Source: an uncultured beta proteobacterium
GTDB lineage: Bacteria; Pseudomonadota; Gammaproteobacteria; Burkholderiales; Burkholderiaceae_C
Length of the DNA: 37,718 nucleotides
Direction: 5' to 3'
Assembly (NCBI GenBank): GCA_903945325.1
Contig: CAJAVE010000084.1
Coordinates: 1-37,718 of the forward strand
Shown here: one piece after another, positions 24,334 through 33,012 of the stretch
Layout: each line of letters starts with the position of its first letter
Numbering within the stretch: the stretch's first letter is position 1
Translations under genes and position numbers: made by a program
Notes under the pieces: generated by a model
Database searches by the model: none
Told to the model about the DNA's origin: nothing
What the model saw: only the letters and a program-made list of their open reading frames with translations

Positions 24334-24672
24334 TCATGTGCGGGATGACGGCGGAACTGCCCGGCCTTGCAACAGAGCACCGTGTTGCAACACCAGCGCG
24401 TGCAGCGCGGGTGGCAGGTCATTGGCATCGCTGATGTCCACCCGCCAGGGCAGCGCGCTTTCTTCAACATCGGCGCGCAAATGGGCCAGCTCCAATGCGT
24501 CAGTTGCGGTCAACCCAAACAAGGCGATGTCCAGATCGGAATAGGGTTTAGCGCCACGGCCAAAGGGCCAATTGCGCACCCGTGAACCAAAGACCATGGC
24601 CGTGGCGTGAGGCAGGCGCTGGTGCAGCAGGTGCTGAACCAACTCTTGCTGTGCAGCCGTGATGTCAAGCAT
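24334..24672 (-). CDS. mntA: MntA-like nucleotidyltransferase antitoxin
   Basis: 112 residues from ATG 24672, overlapping the hepT stop by 8 nt. The minimal nucleotidyltransferase motif is intact: FGS (G29-S30) and SDLDIALFG (D46, D48), the GS-x(n)-DxD pattern. MntA antitoxins attach AMP residues to a Tyr of the HepT RNase and block it. ATG 24684 would add four residues. A gap of about 150 nt separates its stop from the AbrB/PIN pair. Confidence 0.85.
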   Translation of the reverse strand: MLDITAAQQELVQHLLHQRLPHATAMVFGSRVRNWPFGRGAKPYSDLDIALFGLTATDALELAHLRADVEESALPWRVDISDANDLPPALHALVLQHGALLQGRAVPPSSRT

Positions 24673-25096
24673 CGGCAGCGCCATGGTTTTGCAGTTGGGT
24701 GAGCAGCGCCTGGGCTTCGTCGGCAAAGGCTGGCAGGACGGCCGCTACATCCGCCGCCTTGGCGGCGTTGTAGGTGTGCGAGGTGGTGTTGCGTTTGTCC
24801 CTGAAAATCATCCAGGCTGCCACATCGCGCACCAGTCCACGCTCGCCACCGCTGCGCATCAGTTCGCGAAAGCTCATGGCATCGACGCTGCGGGCATCCG
24901 CCAAGTCGCGTTCCAAGCGCCGCGCCAGCATTTTCCAGCTCAGCTCAAAGGTGTACTCAAAGCGCTGAATGCAAGCGTCGCGCAGTTCTTCGTCTTGCTC
25001 CCCCGCCGCCTGCCAGCGGGCTAGGCCACGGCGCAGGGAAGTCAGGGCACCTTGCAGGGGGGTGAGGTCTAGAGGTGGGGGGGCTGCAACGTTCAT
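24665..25096 (-). CDS. hepT: HepT-like HEPN RNase toxin (HI0074 family)
   Basis: 143 residues. The HEPN active-site motif RX4HXY is complete at R102-H107-Y109 (RNTTSHTY). The preceding helices (FEYTFELSWKMLARRLE) match the 'nucleotidyltransferase substrate-binding' HI0074 group. The ATG overlaps the cmr6 stop as ATGA, so translation is coupled to the Cmr complex genes. HepT-MntA is an established toxin-antitoxin pair; a role as an accessory of the type III response is inference from this coupling. Confidence 0.87.
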   Translation of the reverse strand: MNVAAPPPLDLTPLQGALTSLRRGLARWQAAGEQDEELRDACIQRFEYTFELSWKMLARRLERDLADARSVDAMSFRELMRSGGERGLVRDVAAWMIFRDKRNTTSHTYNAAKAADVAAVLPAFADEAQALLTQLQNHGAADA

Positions 25097-26238
25097 GATT
25101 TGATGGCTATCAATACGTTACTTGCCACTTGGACTTCAAATTTTTCAAAGCATTGGTTCTGGCGGATTTTGTTTTGCAAGCTTACCGGAAGCGATTGCAG
25201 CAATGCCTCACCATTTGGTGCGTAGGCATTGGCAGATTTTCCATTCGCTTCTGCGGTCAGCGTGTTGTTTCCTCGATTGAACTTGAGCCGTGCAGCGGGC
25301 CAATTTTCTACTGGCGCAGTGGGAGCGACGGTAGCAGTTGGTGCAGCGGCACTGGTACCCGCGACTGACTGGACACTAGCAGCCACCATGGCCCCGTAAC
25401 CCACGGACGTCTTGGCTCCAAAACCCACCCACTCAAAGGCGTGGTGAAAAGCGCGATCCAACAGTGAACGCCATTGGTTTACCAGCGCCTCAGGTAAGCG
25501 GCTGGGGTGGCACACCACATGGAAGTCAAATTGGGATTTGGCGGGCACAGCCAAAAAGCTGACCGGAACGGGTGCGCCAGAGTCATGGGGCGCTTCGTCG
25601 CCCTGGTAGTACTTGCCGTAGTGCGGGGTCATGATTTCGACCGCCAACTTGCCACTTGCGGGGCTGGGGAATACGTCCCAAAAGTCGAGCGCACCGCGTT
25701 TGGCGTCTTCGGGTTGGTTGACTTCTTCGGGGCCAAAAAGCGCGTCAATCGCATCAGCGGTAAAACCCTCTTCACCATCATCCGCCAACTCTTGCATGGT
25801 TCGTCGCACGATACCTTTGACTCCGCTACCCGCCAGGTACGGCAAGCCGTAGGGCGTGAGGAAGGCAAAGCCATTTTCGATTGGGTGCTCGTTGCCCAGG
25901 CCCGTGGCAAAGGGGGCAGTGGAAGTGGTGGGGAGGCGATAGCCGTTACTGCCGTAGTGCTTGATAAGGGCCAGTTGGCGGTCGCGGATGCCTTTCAATA
26001 CATTCACGCTCGACGGCGAGAATGGGCAAAGATCCTTGAGAACGCCCGCGCACTCCCGATCGAAGATGGCTCGTTCGTCTTTGCCTTGAGGGCGTGATTT
26101 CTTATAGGGCTCGAAGGTGTTGCCATTGGCCCCCTGCCAATGCTCTAAATACAAATTAAACCGATGTCCCGGTGCTGCATCCTTCAAATCTTTGGGGAAA
26201 AAGTCTGGAATTGCAGCGATGCGTTGCGGAAGTGGCAT
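25093..26238 (-). CDS. cmr6: Cmr6, type III-B effector subunit
   Basis: 381 residues. The RAMP features are typical of Cmr6: YLAGSGVKGIVRR (about 134-146), PHYGKYYQG and GFGAKTSVGYG (near 271-281). A Pro/Ala/Thr-rich linker and a C-terminal extension of about 95 residues follow the core and make the protein longer than many Cmr6. Cmr6 caps the Cmr4/Cmr5 filament near the crRNA 3' end with Cmr1. It begins 2 nt after cmr5 and its stop overlaps the hepT start. Confidence 0.93.
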   Translation of the reverse strand: MPLPQRIAAIPDFFPKDLKDAAPGHRFNLYLEHWQGANGNTFEPYKKSRPQGKDERAIFDRECAGVLKDLCPFSPSSVNVLKGIRDRQLALIKHYGSNGYRLPTTSTAPFATGLGNEHPIENGFAFLTPYGLPYLAGSGVKGIVRRTMQELADDGEEGFTADAIDALFGPEEVNQPEDAKRGALDFWDVFPSPASGKLAVEIMTPHYGKYYQGDEAPHDSGAPVPVSFLAVPAKSQFDFHVVCHPSRLPEALVNQWRSLLDRAFHHAFEWVGFGAKTSVGYGAMVAASVQSVAGTSAAAPTATVAPTAPVENWPAARLKFNRGNNTLTAEANGKSANAYAPNGEALLQSLPVSLQNKIRQNQCFEKFEVQVASNVLIAIKS

Positions 26239-26240
26239 GG

Positions 26241-26612
26241 TCAGACCCCTTGCTTGTCAACTGCATCCACAAACTGCCGAATCCATTTCAGCAGCTCCAA
26301 CGCTTCGTCGGTATAGCGCAGATAGTCGCGTGACTCACCTTTTTGCAGCATGACCATAAACGACAAAAAGTCACGCGGCGCAGGTTGTGGTGCAAGACGC
26401 TGAAGCAGGCCAGACATCAGGTCATGCAGTAATTGCCGGTGCTCGGCATCTTTGCCGCTGTAAAACGCCAGCGTGGGCATCAGCCCGCTGTTCATGATGA
26501 GCGCAGGCGCGCCTTTGGCTAGGTTTTTGTATTTCTTGCCGTGCTGCTGTATGCCTGCCGTGGCATAGCCCCAGGCCAGTGCGGCGCGTTTTTGGTCAAG
26601 TGTTTGGGTCAT
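26241..26612 (-). CDS. cmr5: Cmr5, small helical subunit of the Cmr complex
   Basis: 123 residues, mostly helical. TLDQKRAALAWGYATAG at the N-terminus and 'GLMPTLAFYSGK' followed by 'YLRYTDEALELLKWIRQF' are the Cmr5 pattern. Cmr5 forms the minor filament that lies along the target RNA. It sits between cmr4 (16 nt) and cmr6 (2 nt). Confidence 0.93.
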   Translation of the reverse strand: MTQTLDQKRAALAWGYATAGIQQHGKKYKNLAKGAPALIMNSGLMPTLAFYSGKDAEHRQLLHDLMSGLLQRLAPQPAPRDFLSFMVMLQKGESRDYLRYTDEALELLKWIRQFVDAVDKQGV

Positions 26613-26628
26613 GAAAATTCCTTCAACC

Positions 26629-27576
26629 TTAGGCAGCCTGCACCATCACCAGTCCGCGCCCGGTGGTGGCATCGCCGCCAATCTGCAAGAGCTTGCCGCC
26701 AATGCCCGAGGTTGCCGAGCTGGCGCCGGCAAACACGTGTGCCAGTACCTCTGGTGCGTTCAGCAACGCGGTGGACTCCGCATTGCGACTGTTCTTTTTG
26801 AAACGCTCAATGCTGGCCTGCGCCAGGCCCACCATTAGCGTCTCGGGCGGCAGATTTTCTACATAAAACAAGCCACCGTCCGATGCGGTGCCTGACGCAT
26901 CATCAATGCGCACGTGCGGCTCTACCACCATGGCGTGGCGGGAGAAGTGGGAAAAGTCGGTGTCGTGCAGCAGTACCATATCGGCCCTGAACTTGTCGGC
27001 AAAGAAGTTGCTACCGCTGCCGCCCAGGGCACGGGTGGCAATCCATAGGGCAATGGCTTTGAGCTTGTCATCCACCTCGGCGGGGAATTCAAACGCTTCC
27101 AGAACGAGCTGCTTGCCTTGCAGCAGGTTGGCACTGGCAGCCAGTGCCTTGTCGGCGTCGACCGACGGAACCGACCAATCGAGCGCCATGCCCGCTTGCG
27201 TTGCCATGCGGTGCAGCCGGGCCAGCGCCAGCGGGCTGGTGACATAGGCAAAGCCGCCTTTGAGTGAGCGCACGGGCAGGGCGACCAGTTGCGCATCGCT
27301 CAGACTCAAGGCACCGGCAAAGTCCGACGCGCTGGTGTCCGGGCCAAATATGCGGCTAATTAAGCTGTTGGGTTTGCTGCTATCGCCCTCGGCACGCGGC
27401 CAGGCGCGGTTGAAGTGGTGGCGCAAAGCGCCTTTCAAGCCACTGCCCGCAAACATGGGGTGCAAGGTGTGCACCTCGCGCTGAATCGGGCTATCAATGG
27501 CGCCAATGGCGCTGCCCGCGCCCATGTGGACGGGGCTGACGGCATAGTAAAAAACGAGTTGGGAAGCTTCAAACAT
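26629..27576 (-). CDS. cmr4: Cmr4, backbone subunit and target-RNA nuclease
   Basis: 315 residues. The N-terminal Cmr4 signature is VSPVHMGAGSAIGAIDSPIQ, with D28 in IDSPIQRE as the expected catalytic Asp that cuts target RNA at 6-nt steps. MFAGSGLKGALRHHF follows. A C-terminal GIGGKLLQIGGDATTGRG loop is the RAMP Gly-rich loop. Several copies polymerise along the crRNA. It lies 37 nt after cmr3. Confidence 0.95.
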   Translation of the reverse strand: MFEASQLVFYYAVSPVHMGAGSAIGAIDSPIQREVHTLHPMFAGSGLKGALRHHFNRAWPRAEGDSSKPNSLISRIFGPDTSASDFAGALSLSDAQLVALPVRSLKGGFAYVTSPLALARLHRMATQAGMALDWSVPSVDADKALAASANLLQGKQLVLEAFEFPAEVDDKLKAIALWIATRALGGSGSNFFADKFRADMVLLHDTDFSHFSRHAMVVEPHVRIDDASGTASDGGLFYVENLPPETLMVGLAQASIERFKKNSRNAESTALLNAPEVLAHVFAGASSATSGIGGKLLQIGGDATTGRGLVMVQAA

Positions 27577-27613
27577 TGGGAATCCTCAAGTAAACGTGAC
27601 AGCAAAAAAGGTG

Positions 27614-28807
27614 TTAATTCCAGGCCGCCAGCAAGGCGCGGTTGTAGCCCTCGGCGCGGCGCATCTGTTGGTTAGGGTATAGATCATCAGGCCAAAGCCC
27701 TTTGGCGACCCACGCGGCAAGCTTGCCCGAATCGCCCGCGAATTCGTCAAACCAATACACGCTGCCTGCGGGTACGGCAGCTTGCGCGGGTTTGGGTGCC
27801 CAGTGGTACAGGTCCCAACCGCTGACCACTTCGCGGCGGCCCAAGGCAGCGCAGGCCAGGCGGGCGCTAAAGCCATCGCCTTGCAGGCGGTAGCTGCCAT
27901 CGTCGTGCTGGGTAACGCCTTCGGGTAACCAACCTTGACTGAACAGTGCAGGGGTTTGTAGCAGCAGGCGAAACTGCTTTGTAGAGCCGGGGATGTTGGC
28001 AACCACAGGCGCAGTGAACGCCACTTTGCGGTACTGCGCGCTGCGGCCATCGCCACCCAGGCGCAGCAAACCGGCATCGGGCAACAGGTTTCCCACGCCT
28101 TGAATGCCGACCAGAAAGCCGGTGCTGGCAAAGATGCCTTGCGGGTTGAAAGCGAAACCTTCGGTGGTGTATATCTGCCCTTCTTCTGCAGTGCGGGCAT
28201 CGGCGTTGAGGCCAATGCCCAAGCGAGGGTCGCGCTGATAAATGTGTTTGCTCTCGACACTGTGGGCCTTGTCCATTTGCTCTGCTGCATGGCCTTGCAG
28301 GTGGTGCGTCAGACCCTTGCCGCGCAGAAATACACCGCCTTGGGGTTTTTCTTGCTTGGCGGACACCAAGGTGGCACGCAGCGGCAGGTCGCCTGCGGAC
28401 TGCACGCCAGACGAGTGCGCGCGGGGCTGCAGGGTGGCAAAGTGGCTGCCCAGCAGAGCCAAGTCGGCGGGCAGGGGCGAAATGGTCTCGGGCGCAGAGC
28501 TTTGATGGCCAGACTGGCCCGCCATAGAAAGCCAGGTTATGCAAAAGTCCCCCGGCAACTCTGGTGTGCCTAGACATTGGGCCAGCGCCGCATCGCTGCA
28601 TTGGCCCTGCTTCAAAAATGCGGTCATCTGTACCGAGTCTTTGCCGAGCAGCGCCGAACGGAATGCCCCTGCGAACAGCGAAGGCGGTGGCGGCATGAGG
28701 CAGGCACCGTGCTCGCCACTGTCGCCAAAGGCCAGGTTGCCACGCACAAACAGGCTGTCGGTGGGGCGCACGTAGTAATAGGTTGTGTCTTTGTGGGTGG
28801 TACTCAT
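27614..28807 (-). CDS. cmr3: Cmr3, crRNA 5'-handle-binding subunit
   Basis: 397 residues. The N-terminus YYYVRPTDSLFVRGNLAFG followed by 'PPPPSLFAGAFRSALL' is the Cmr3 pattern, with two RAMP folds expected. Cmr3 pairs with Cmr2 and binds the crRNA 5' handle. The start overlaps the cmr2 stop (ATGA). A GGCAAGCTTGCC stretch at 27716-27727 is in coding sequence (Gly-Lys-Leu-Ala) and probably has no regulatory meaning. Confidence 0.93.
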   Translation of the reverse strand: MSTTHKDTTYYYVRPTDSLFVRGNLAFGDSGEHGACLMPPPPSLFAGAFRSALLGKDSVQMTAFLKQGQCSDAALAQCLGTPELPGDFCITWLSMAGQSGHQSSAPETISPLPADLALLGSHFATLQPRAHSSGVQSAGDLPLRATLVSAKQEKPQGGVFLRGKGLTHHLQGHAAEQMDKAHSVESKHIYQRDPRLGIGLNADARTAEEGQIYTTEGFAFNPQGIFASTGFLVGIQGVGNLLPDAGLLRLGGDGRSAQYRKVAFTAPVVANIPGSTKQFRLLLQTPALFSQGWLPEGVTQHDDGSYRLQGDGFSARLACAALGRREVVSGWDLYHWAPKPAQAAVPAGSVYWFDEFAGDSGKLAAWVAKGLWPDDLYPNQQMRRAEGYNRALLAAWN

Positions 28808-31800
28808 GCTGCGGCCTCTTCGCGTGGGTTTTGCGTTTTGGCTTCGTGTTTGATTTGCCGGGCAATGTCCTGAAAGCTACGGGCCTCGCGGGCGAAGAAT
28901 TCGCTGGTGACCAAAAAGTTTTCGATCGCCGTTTTGGGGTGCGCGGGGTGCATCACATCGCACACAAAGTCAACCACTTGGCGGGCTAACTCTGCGCTGC
29001 CCTTTTGGCGCTTGAACTGGTAGGCCAGTGAGCTTGTCATTTGATCGCGCCAGACCACACTCTTTGAATCCTTCGCATCGTCCGTCAAGCCTTCAAACCA
29101 AAGCTGTGCTTTAAAAATGGCCCCGCGTGAAAAGTCGGTCAGTGCCAGTTGCTCGGCCAGTTGCTTCATCAAGGCCAAGGCGCTTTGCGACGTGTCGGGT
29201 TGCTGGGTGGCGGTATTCACGGGCCACCAGGGGCTGGTGACATTGACCTCGCCGCCGCCGCGTTTGAGCACACGCAGGCAGAAGGCATCGCGGTTGATGT
29301 CTTCACCCTTACCGTTTTTGCCACGCGGGGTGTTCTTGGCCCGGCTTTCTGCCGCCCGCAATTCACGCAGCACCAGCCCCAATGGTGCGCTATGGTGCGC
29401 CACCACCGCGCCCATGGAGGCAGTGGCTTTGTGGCCCATGAGCGTCATCAGGCGGCCACCCAGCAAGCCAAAGCCTTTTGCCAGCAACAGCTTGCGTTGC
29501 CTGGCGTTGCCACCGGGCTGCAGGGTGCCAATGCGCTCACCCAACTGCATCGCATCACTGGGCGCAATACCGCTATAGGCCAGACGCAGAAGCTGCATAC
29601 AGTCAAACAAATCATCTACTGCCACCAACGCCAGCACGTCGTCGCCCCCGGCATAGAGCAGCTTGCCTTTGCAGCAGTCTTCCACAACGTGGCGGGCCAG
29701 GTGGGTGGAAAAGTCGTTCAGCGCTTGCGAAATGACACCATGGCGGCCGGGTGATACCGGACGCTTGGTGTCGAGGTATCGGCGTACCGCGTCGCCTTGT
29801 TCCTTTAGGTGCTTCTCCCGCGTCTCCAGGTTCTGCATCTCGGCCAGCACACTGCTGTGCCAAGTTTCGCGGTACTTCAGCTTGTAGTCGTCTTCATTCC
29901 CGGCAAGCCAGCCGCCCATGCGGTCGCCGTCCATCAGGATCAGGGCGTAGTAGGTCTCGGGGCGGCTGTCGCCCAGCAATTGGTGAATAGTGCGCTCCAG
30001 ATGCTGCGCTTGGGCAGCATCATCGGGCGTGTTATCCAGCATGTCGGGCAGTTTGCGCAGCGTCACCTGCTCTGTTTCTGATAGCTGTCCACGCTGGTAC
30101 AGCGTGCGCAAAAGGGCTTTTGGCAGGGTCACGTTGTCATAGTCCGCAGCCGTGGCCGCCAACGCTTGCAGGGCGGAGCGCTGGTCGGTGGTAAGTGGCT
30201 GCGCGGGGTCGGCCAGCTTCTCCAGCGTAGTGGACAAGGCCAGTGCATGGGTGCTGACCACAAAGCGCCGCACGGTGCCGCCAGTCAAATCGCTGATGCG
30301 CTCGGCAAACATCGTAGGCCACAGGCGTTTGAGGGTGGCAATGGCACCCAAATGTTCGCCGGGTTTGACCCAGGATTTTTTCTTTTTGGCAAGACGGCCC
30401 CAAACGCTTTGAGCCTCGCGGTCTTTGCGGTTCAAGCCGAGCAAGGTCCGGTCGTGGGTGAGCCATTCGGCCTCGCCTGTCAGAGTGCAGCGGTGGCCTG
30501 CTTCCAACAATGGTGCAAAGGGCCGTGTGGCTTTGGCCGCACCCAAAGTGCGCTCAACCAGTTCGTACACCGCCGGATACAGGATGCCGGTGTTGGGTGC
30601 CCAGAACTGCAGGCCGTCGAGCTTGAGTTCTTTCGTCAGCACCTTCCAGGTCGACTCCTGGAACACGCCTTGTGTTTTGAGATCAGGGTGAATCTGGTCG
30701 AGGGCGGCGTGCAGTTGCCCGCTGGCGGTGGTCAATCCTTTGTCTTGCTCTTCTGCGCTGCCCACGGGCCAGATGGCTGCCGCCCAATAGGCTTCGGGGA
30801 AGCCCCTGAGTTGTTGATCGATCTGCGCATGGGTGGCATCGGTCATGGGTACGCCAGCGGCGTCAAAGGCACGTTGTGCAGCCTCACGTGTCCAGAGTTT
30901 TGCTGCATTTTTGATAGCTGCTACCGCACGTTCTGCAAGGGCTGCAGCCTGTTTTGACGGCACAATCGCCATGAACTTGTTGGGCAGGCTGGCGGCAAAA
31001 AGCGGGTTGGTGTCGGTGCGGTCGGCCAGTAGTTCGGAATCAATGTTCTCAAACAGTTGCACAAAGGCATCGCCACCCACGTCGCGCTGCATGAGCCATC
31101 GGTCCACCACCGGCACGCCGCGCAGGGCCGGGAATACCATGCAGTCTGGCCCCAGGTGGCTAACAATGGGTTGCATGGCCTCCCACACCAGGCTGGAGAG
31201 CAGGTGCGAGCCCGCCCACAAGTCCGACGTGGACCGGGCCTGGCCGATAAAGCCTTGCACCGGGCCAAAGCTCATCACCAGTAGTGCGGGCTGATCCGGG
31301 CCGGTCTCGTCACCCGCCAGTGCGGTGTGGATGGCGGACACCGTATCCACATGCGACCAGATGCTGTGGTCGGGTGTGCGCGAGTCGGCGGGCAGCATGT
31401 TCCACAGCACGCCCAGCTGGTCTGCACTTTTGCCCGCCTCGGGGCCAAAGCGCCAGAAGGCCAAAAAGGTCTTGCGCAGTTCTTCGCCCGCCTTTTCGTC
31501 GTCTTCCTGAATCAGGCTCTCGAAGTGGTTTTGGCTGACGGCTTTGATGCTGTCTACGCCAATGTCCAGGTTGAGCGGCCCCAGCTTCAGGCATTCGCCC
31601 GACAAGGGGTGAATCAGCTCGGGGTCTTTGGTGAAGTGCACGGCCTCGAACTTGGGGTAGCGTTTGGCATCATCCCCGCGCGGCCAGTTGGGCCGGTCGG
31701 CAGCGGCGGCCAGATGGTCGGCGCGTTTGTCGAATAACTTGGATGAAATCTCCAGCGCCTGGCGCAAGCGGCGCGATGTGCCTCCCTCGTGGCCCTCTTT

Positions 31801-31884
31801 GTCGCGCATCAAGACCAGTTGCTTTTCAGCCGGGTCGTGCAGCCAAGCAGCGATTTTTTTGGTGTAGTCGGTCTTGTGTGTCAT
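28804..31884 (-). CDS. cmr2: Cmr2/Cas10, cyclic-oligoadenylate synthase subunit
   Basis: 1026 residues. An N-terminal HD-type motif is present (WLHDPAEK, H16-D17, and ADHLAAAADR near 55-64), and the Palm polymerase motif LLYAGGDDVLAL is intact with GGDD near residue 747. So the protein should synthesise cyclic oligoadenylates on target binding, and the HD site may retain ssDNA cleavage. It is the large subunit of the Cmr complex, 3 nt after cmr1. A dispersed repeat (30902-30950) is translated in frame about a third into the protein, near residues 312-328, probably as a surface insertion; a weaker one may lie near 30.09 kb. Confidence 0.96.
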   Translation of the reverse strand: MTHKTDYTKKIAAWLHDPAEKQLVLMRDKEGHEGGTSRRLRQALEISSKLFDKRADHLAAAADRPNWPRGDDAKRYPKFEAVHFTKDPELIHPLSGECLKLGPLNLDIGVDSIKAVSQNHFESLIQEDDEKAGEELRKTFLAFWRFGPEAGKSADQLGVLWNMLPADSRTPDHSIWSHVDTVSAIHTALAGDETGPDQPALLVMSFGPVQGFIGQARSTSDLWAGSHLLSSLVWEAMQPIVSHLGPDCMVFPALRGVPVVDRWLMQRDVGGDAFVQLFENIDSELLADRTDTNPLFAASLPNKFMAIVPSKQAAALAERAVAAIKNAAKLWTREAAQRAFDAAGVPMTDATHAQIDQQLRGFPEAYWAAAIWPVGSAEEQDKGLTTASGQLHAALDQIHPDLKTQGVFQESTWKVLTKELKLDGLQFWAPNTGILYPAVYELVERTLGAAKATRPFAPLLEAGHRCTLTGEAEWLTHDRTLLGLNRKDREAQSVWGRLAKKKKSWVKPGEHLGAIATLKRLWPTMFAERISDLTGGTVRRFVVSTHALALSTTLEKLADPAQPLTTDQRSALQALAATAADYDNVTLPKALLRTLYQRGQLSETEQVTLRKLPDMLDNTPDDAAQAQHLERTIHQLLGDSRPETYYALILMDGDRMGGWLAGNEDDYKLKYRETWHSSVLAEMQNLETREKHLKEQGDAVRRYLDTKRPVSPGRHGVISQALNDFSTHLARHVVEDCCKGKLLYAGGDDVLALVAVDDLFDCMQLLRLAYSGIAPSDAMQLGERIGTLQPGGNARQRKLLLAKGFGLLGGRLMTLMGHKATASMGAVVAHHSAPLGLVLRELRAAESRAKNTPRGKNGKGEDINRDAFCLRVLKRGGGEVNVTSPWWPVNTATQQPDTSQSALALMKQLAEQLALTDFSRGAIFKAQLWFEGLTDDAKDSKSVVWRDQMTSSLAYQFKRQKGSAELARQVVDFVCDVMHPAHPKTAIENFLVTSEFFAREARSFQDIARQIKHEAKTQNPREEAAA
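30902..30950 (-). repeat. Dispersed repeat copy inside cmr2
   Basis: On the minus strand it reads AGGCTGCAGCCC, then a short spacer, then GGTAGCAGCTATCAAAAATG and CAGCA. This is the family layout seen at 10.3 and 11.4 kb. The frame of cmr2 is kept. Confidence 0.55.
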
Positions 31885-31887
31885 TGC

Positions 31888-33012
31888 TTAACCCTTGCGG
31901 ATGCGGTTGAGTAGCGTGGGGCTTTGTGCATTCAAAAATAGATGCACTTGCTGCCAGACTGCAATTTGGTCTTTGATTTCGGGAGGGTGAACAGTGCTGC
32001 GCTCAAAAAACGCCCGTGGCATGGCGCTGGGCAAATGCGTGATGAGGCCAAAATATTTACCGTCCTTGCTTTTGGCAACCTTGAAGCGCATCTGGCTGGC
32101 CAGGCGTGCGTTGGGCAGTCCTGCCAAACCGTGGTTGGTGACCGGGTAGGCCAATACATGCCGATCTTCCACCCGGCCGTGGGGTGCGCCGCTGTTGAGT
32201 TTGAACTGGGTGCGAAAACCGATTTTGAGGGCGGCGAGTTGCTCCATGACGAGGCGCCAGTTGTCGAAACCCAAGTACTTGCCTTCTTTTGCATCGCGGC
32301 CAGCCACCACACGCCACACAGCCGGCCGTGCATCAGCACACAAACCCACTGCGTGCGGCCATTCATTCGCAAACCGATCGCCCAAAGCGTTCGCTAAGCT
32401 GCGCAGCGGTGACTGTTCTGCCAACTTGGAATCACATAGTTCGGCCCAGCCCAGAATGCCTTCGCCTTCGACTTGCAAAGAGCCCCAGCCGTTGCGTGCA
32501 CGGGAACCCAGCGTGCCAAACCAGGCGGCCAGTTGCATGGCTTTTCGCAGCGTTTTCTCTTCGGATGTGGGGAAACGCAGTTTGAAAGTGACGTCAGGGG
32601 CTTCTGGCGCAATGGCGTTGCGATTGCCATTGGTGGTGACTGGGCCAAAGCCGAGATAGACACCCGTCCCAATCGGGCGCAGTTGTCCGGTTTGTTTGTC
32701 TTTGACTTCTGGGTGTTGGTGCGTAGCCATCCTGGGAAGCTCGGTCAACGTGCCCGTATCCCAACGTGACAAGCGCAACTGCACCTTGGACCGTCCGCCG
32801 CCATCGTCGTCCCCAGCGCTGCCAAACAGCTCGTTTTCCAGCGACAAAAGCTTGCAGTGGTCATAACCCACCTCTGGGGCTTTCACCACCCGCCACCACT
32901 GCCGCAGCAGCGCTTTGAACGGCGGCGTGCGCCACTGGGCCTGTTGTTCGGCATTGCCCAAAAAGGCGGGCGTATTGAAACTGACCTGGTAGGTCAATTG
33001 GGTCATGCTCAT
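31888..33012 (-). CDS. cmr1: Cmr1, type III-B effector subunit
   Basis: 374 residues. The N-terminus VSFNTPAFLGNAEQQAQWR followed by 'PPFKALLRQWWRVVKA' is the Cmr1 signature, and a second RAMP half has 'WFGTLGSRARNGWGSLQVEG'. Cmr1 binds near the 3' end of the crRNA guide. The ATG overlaps the stop of the CARF-wHTH gene (ATGA); an ATG two codons later is an alternative. Confidence 0.94.
   Translation of the reverse strand: MSMTQLTYQVSFNTPAFLGNAEQQAQWRTPPFKALLRQWWRVVKAPEVGYDHCKLLSLENELFGSAGDDDGGGRSKVQLRLSRWDTGTLTELPRMATHQHPEVKDKQTGQLRPIGTGVYLGFGPVTTNGNRNAIAPEAPDVTFKLRFPTSEEKTLRKAMQLAAWFGTLGSRARNGWGSLQVEGEGILGWAELCDSKLAEQSPLRSLANALGDRFANEWPHAVGLCADARPAVWRVVAGRDAKEGKYLGFDNWRLVMEQLAALKIGFRTQFKLNSGAPHGRVEDRHVLAYPVTNHGLAGLPNARLASQMRFKVAKSKDGKYFGLITHLPSAMPRAFFERSTVHPPEIKDQIAVWQQVHLFLNAQSPTLLNRIRKG

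Noticed and set aside
27716-27727. GGCAAGCTTGCC inside cmr3
   Set aside because: It encodes Gly-Lys-Leu-Ala in frame and is not near a start codon, so it was not counted with the three upstream palindromes.
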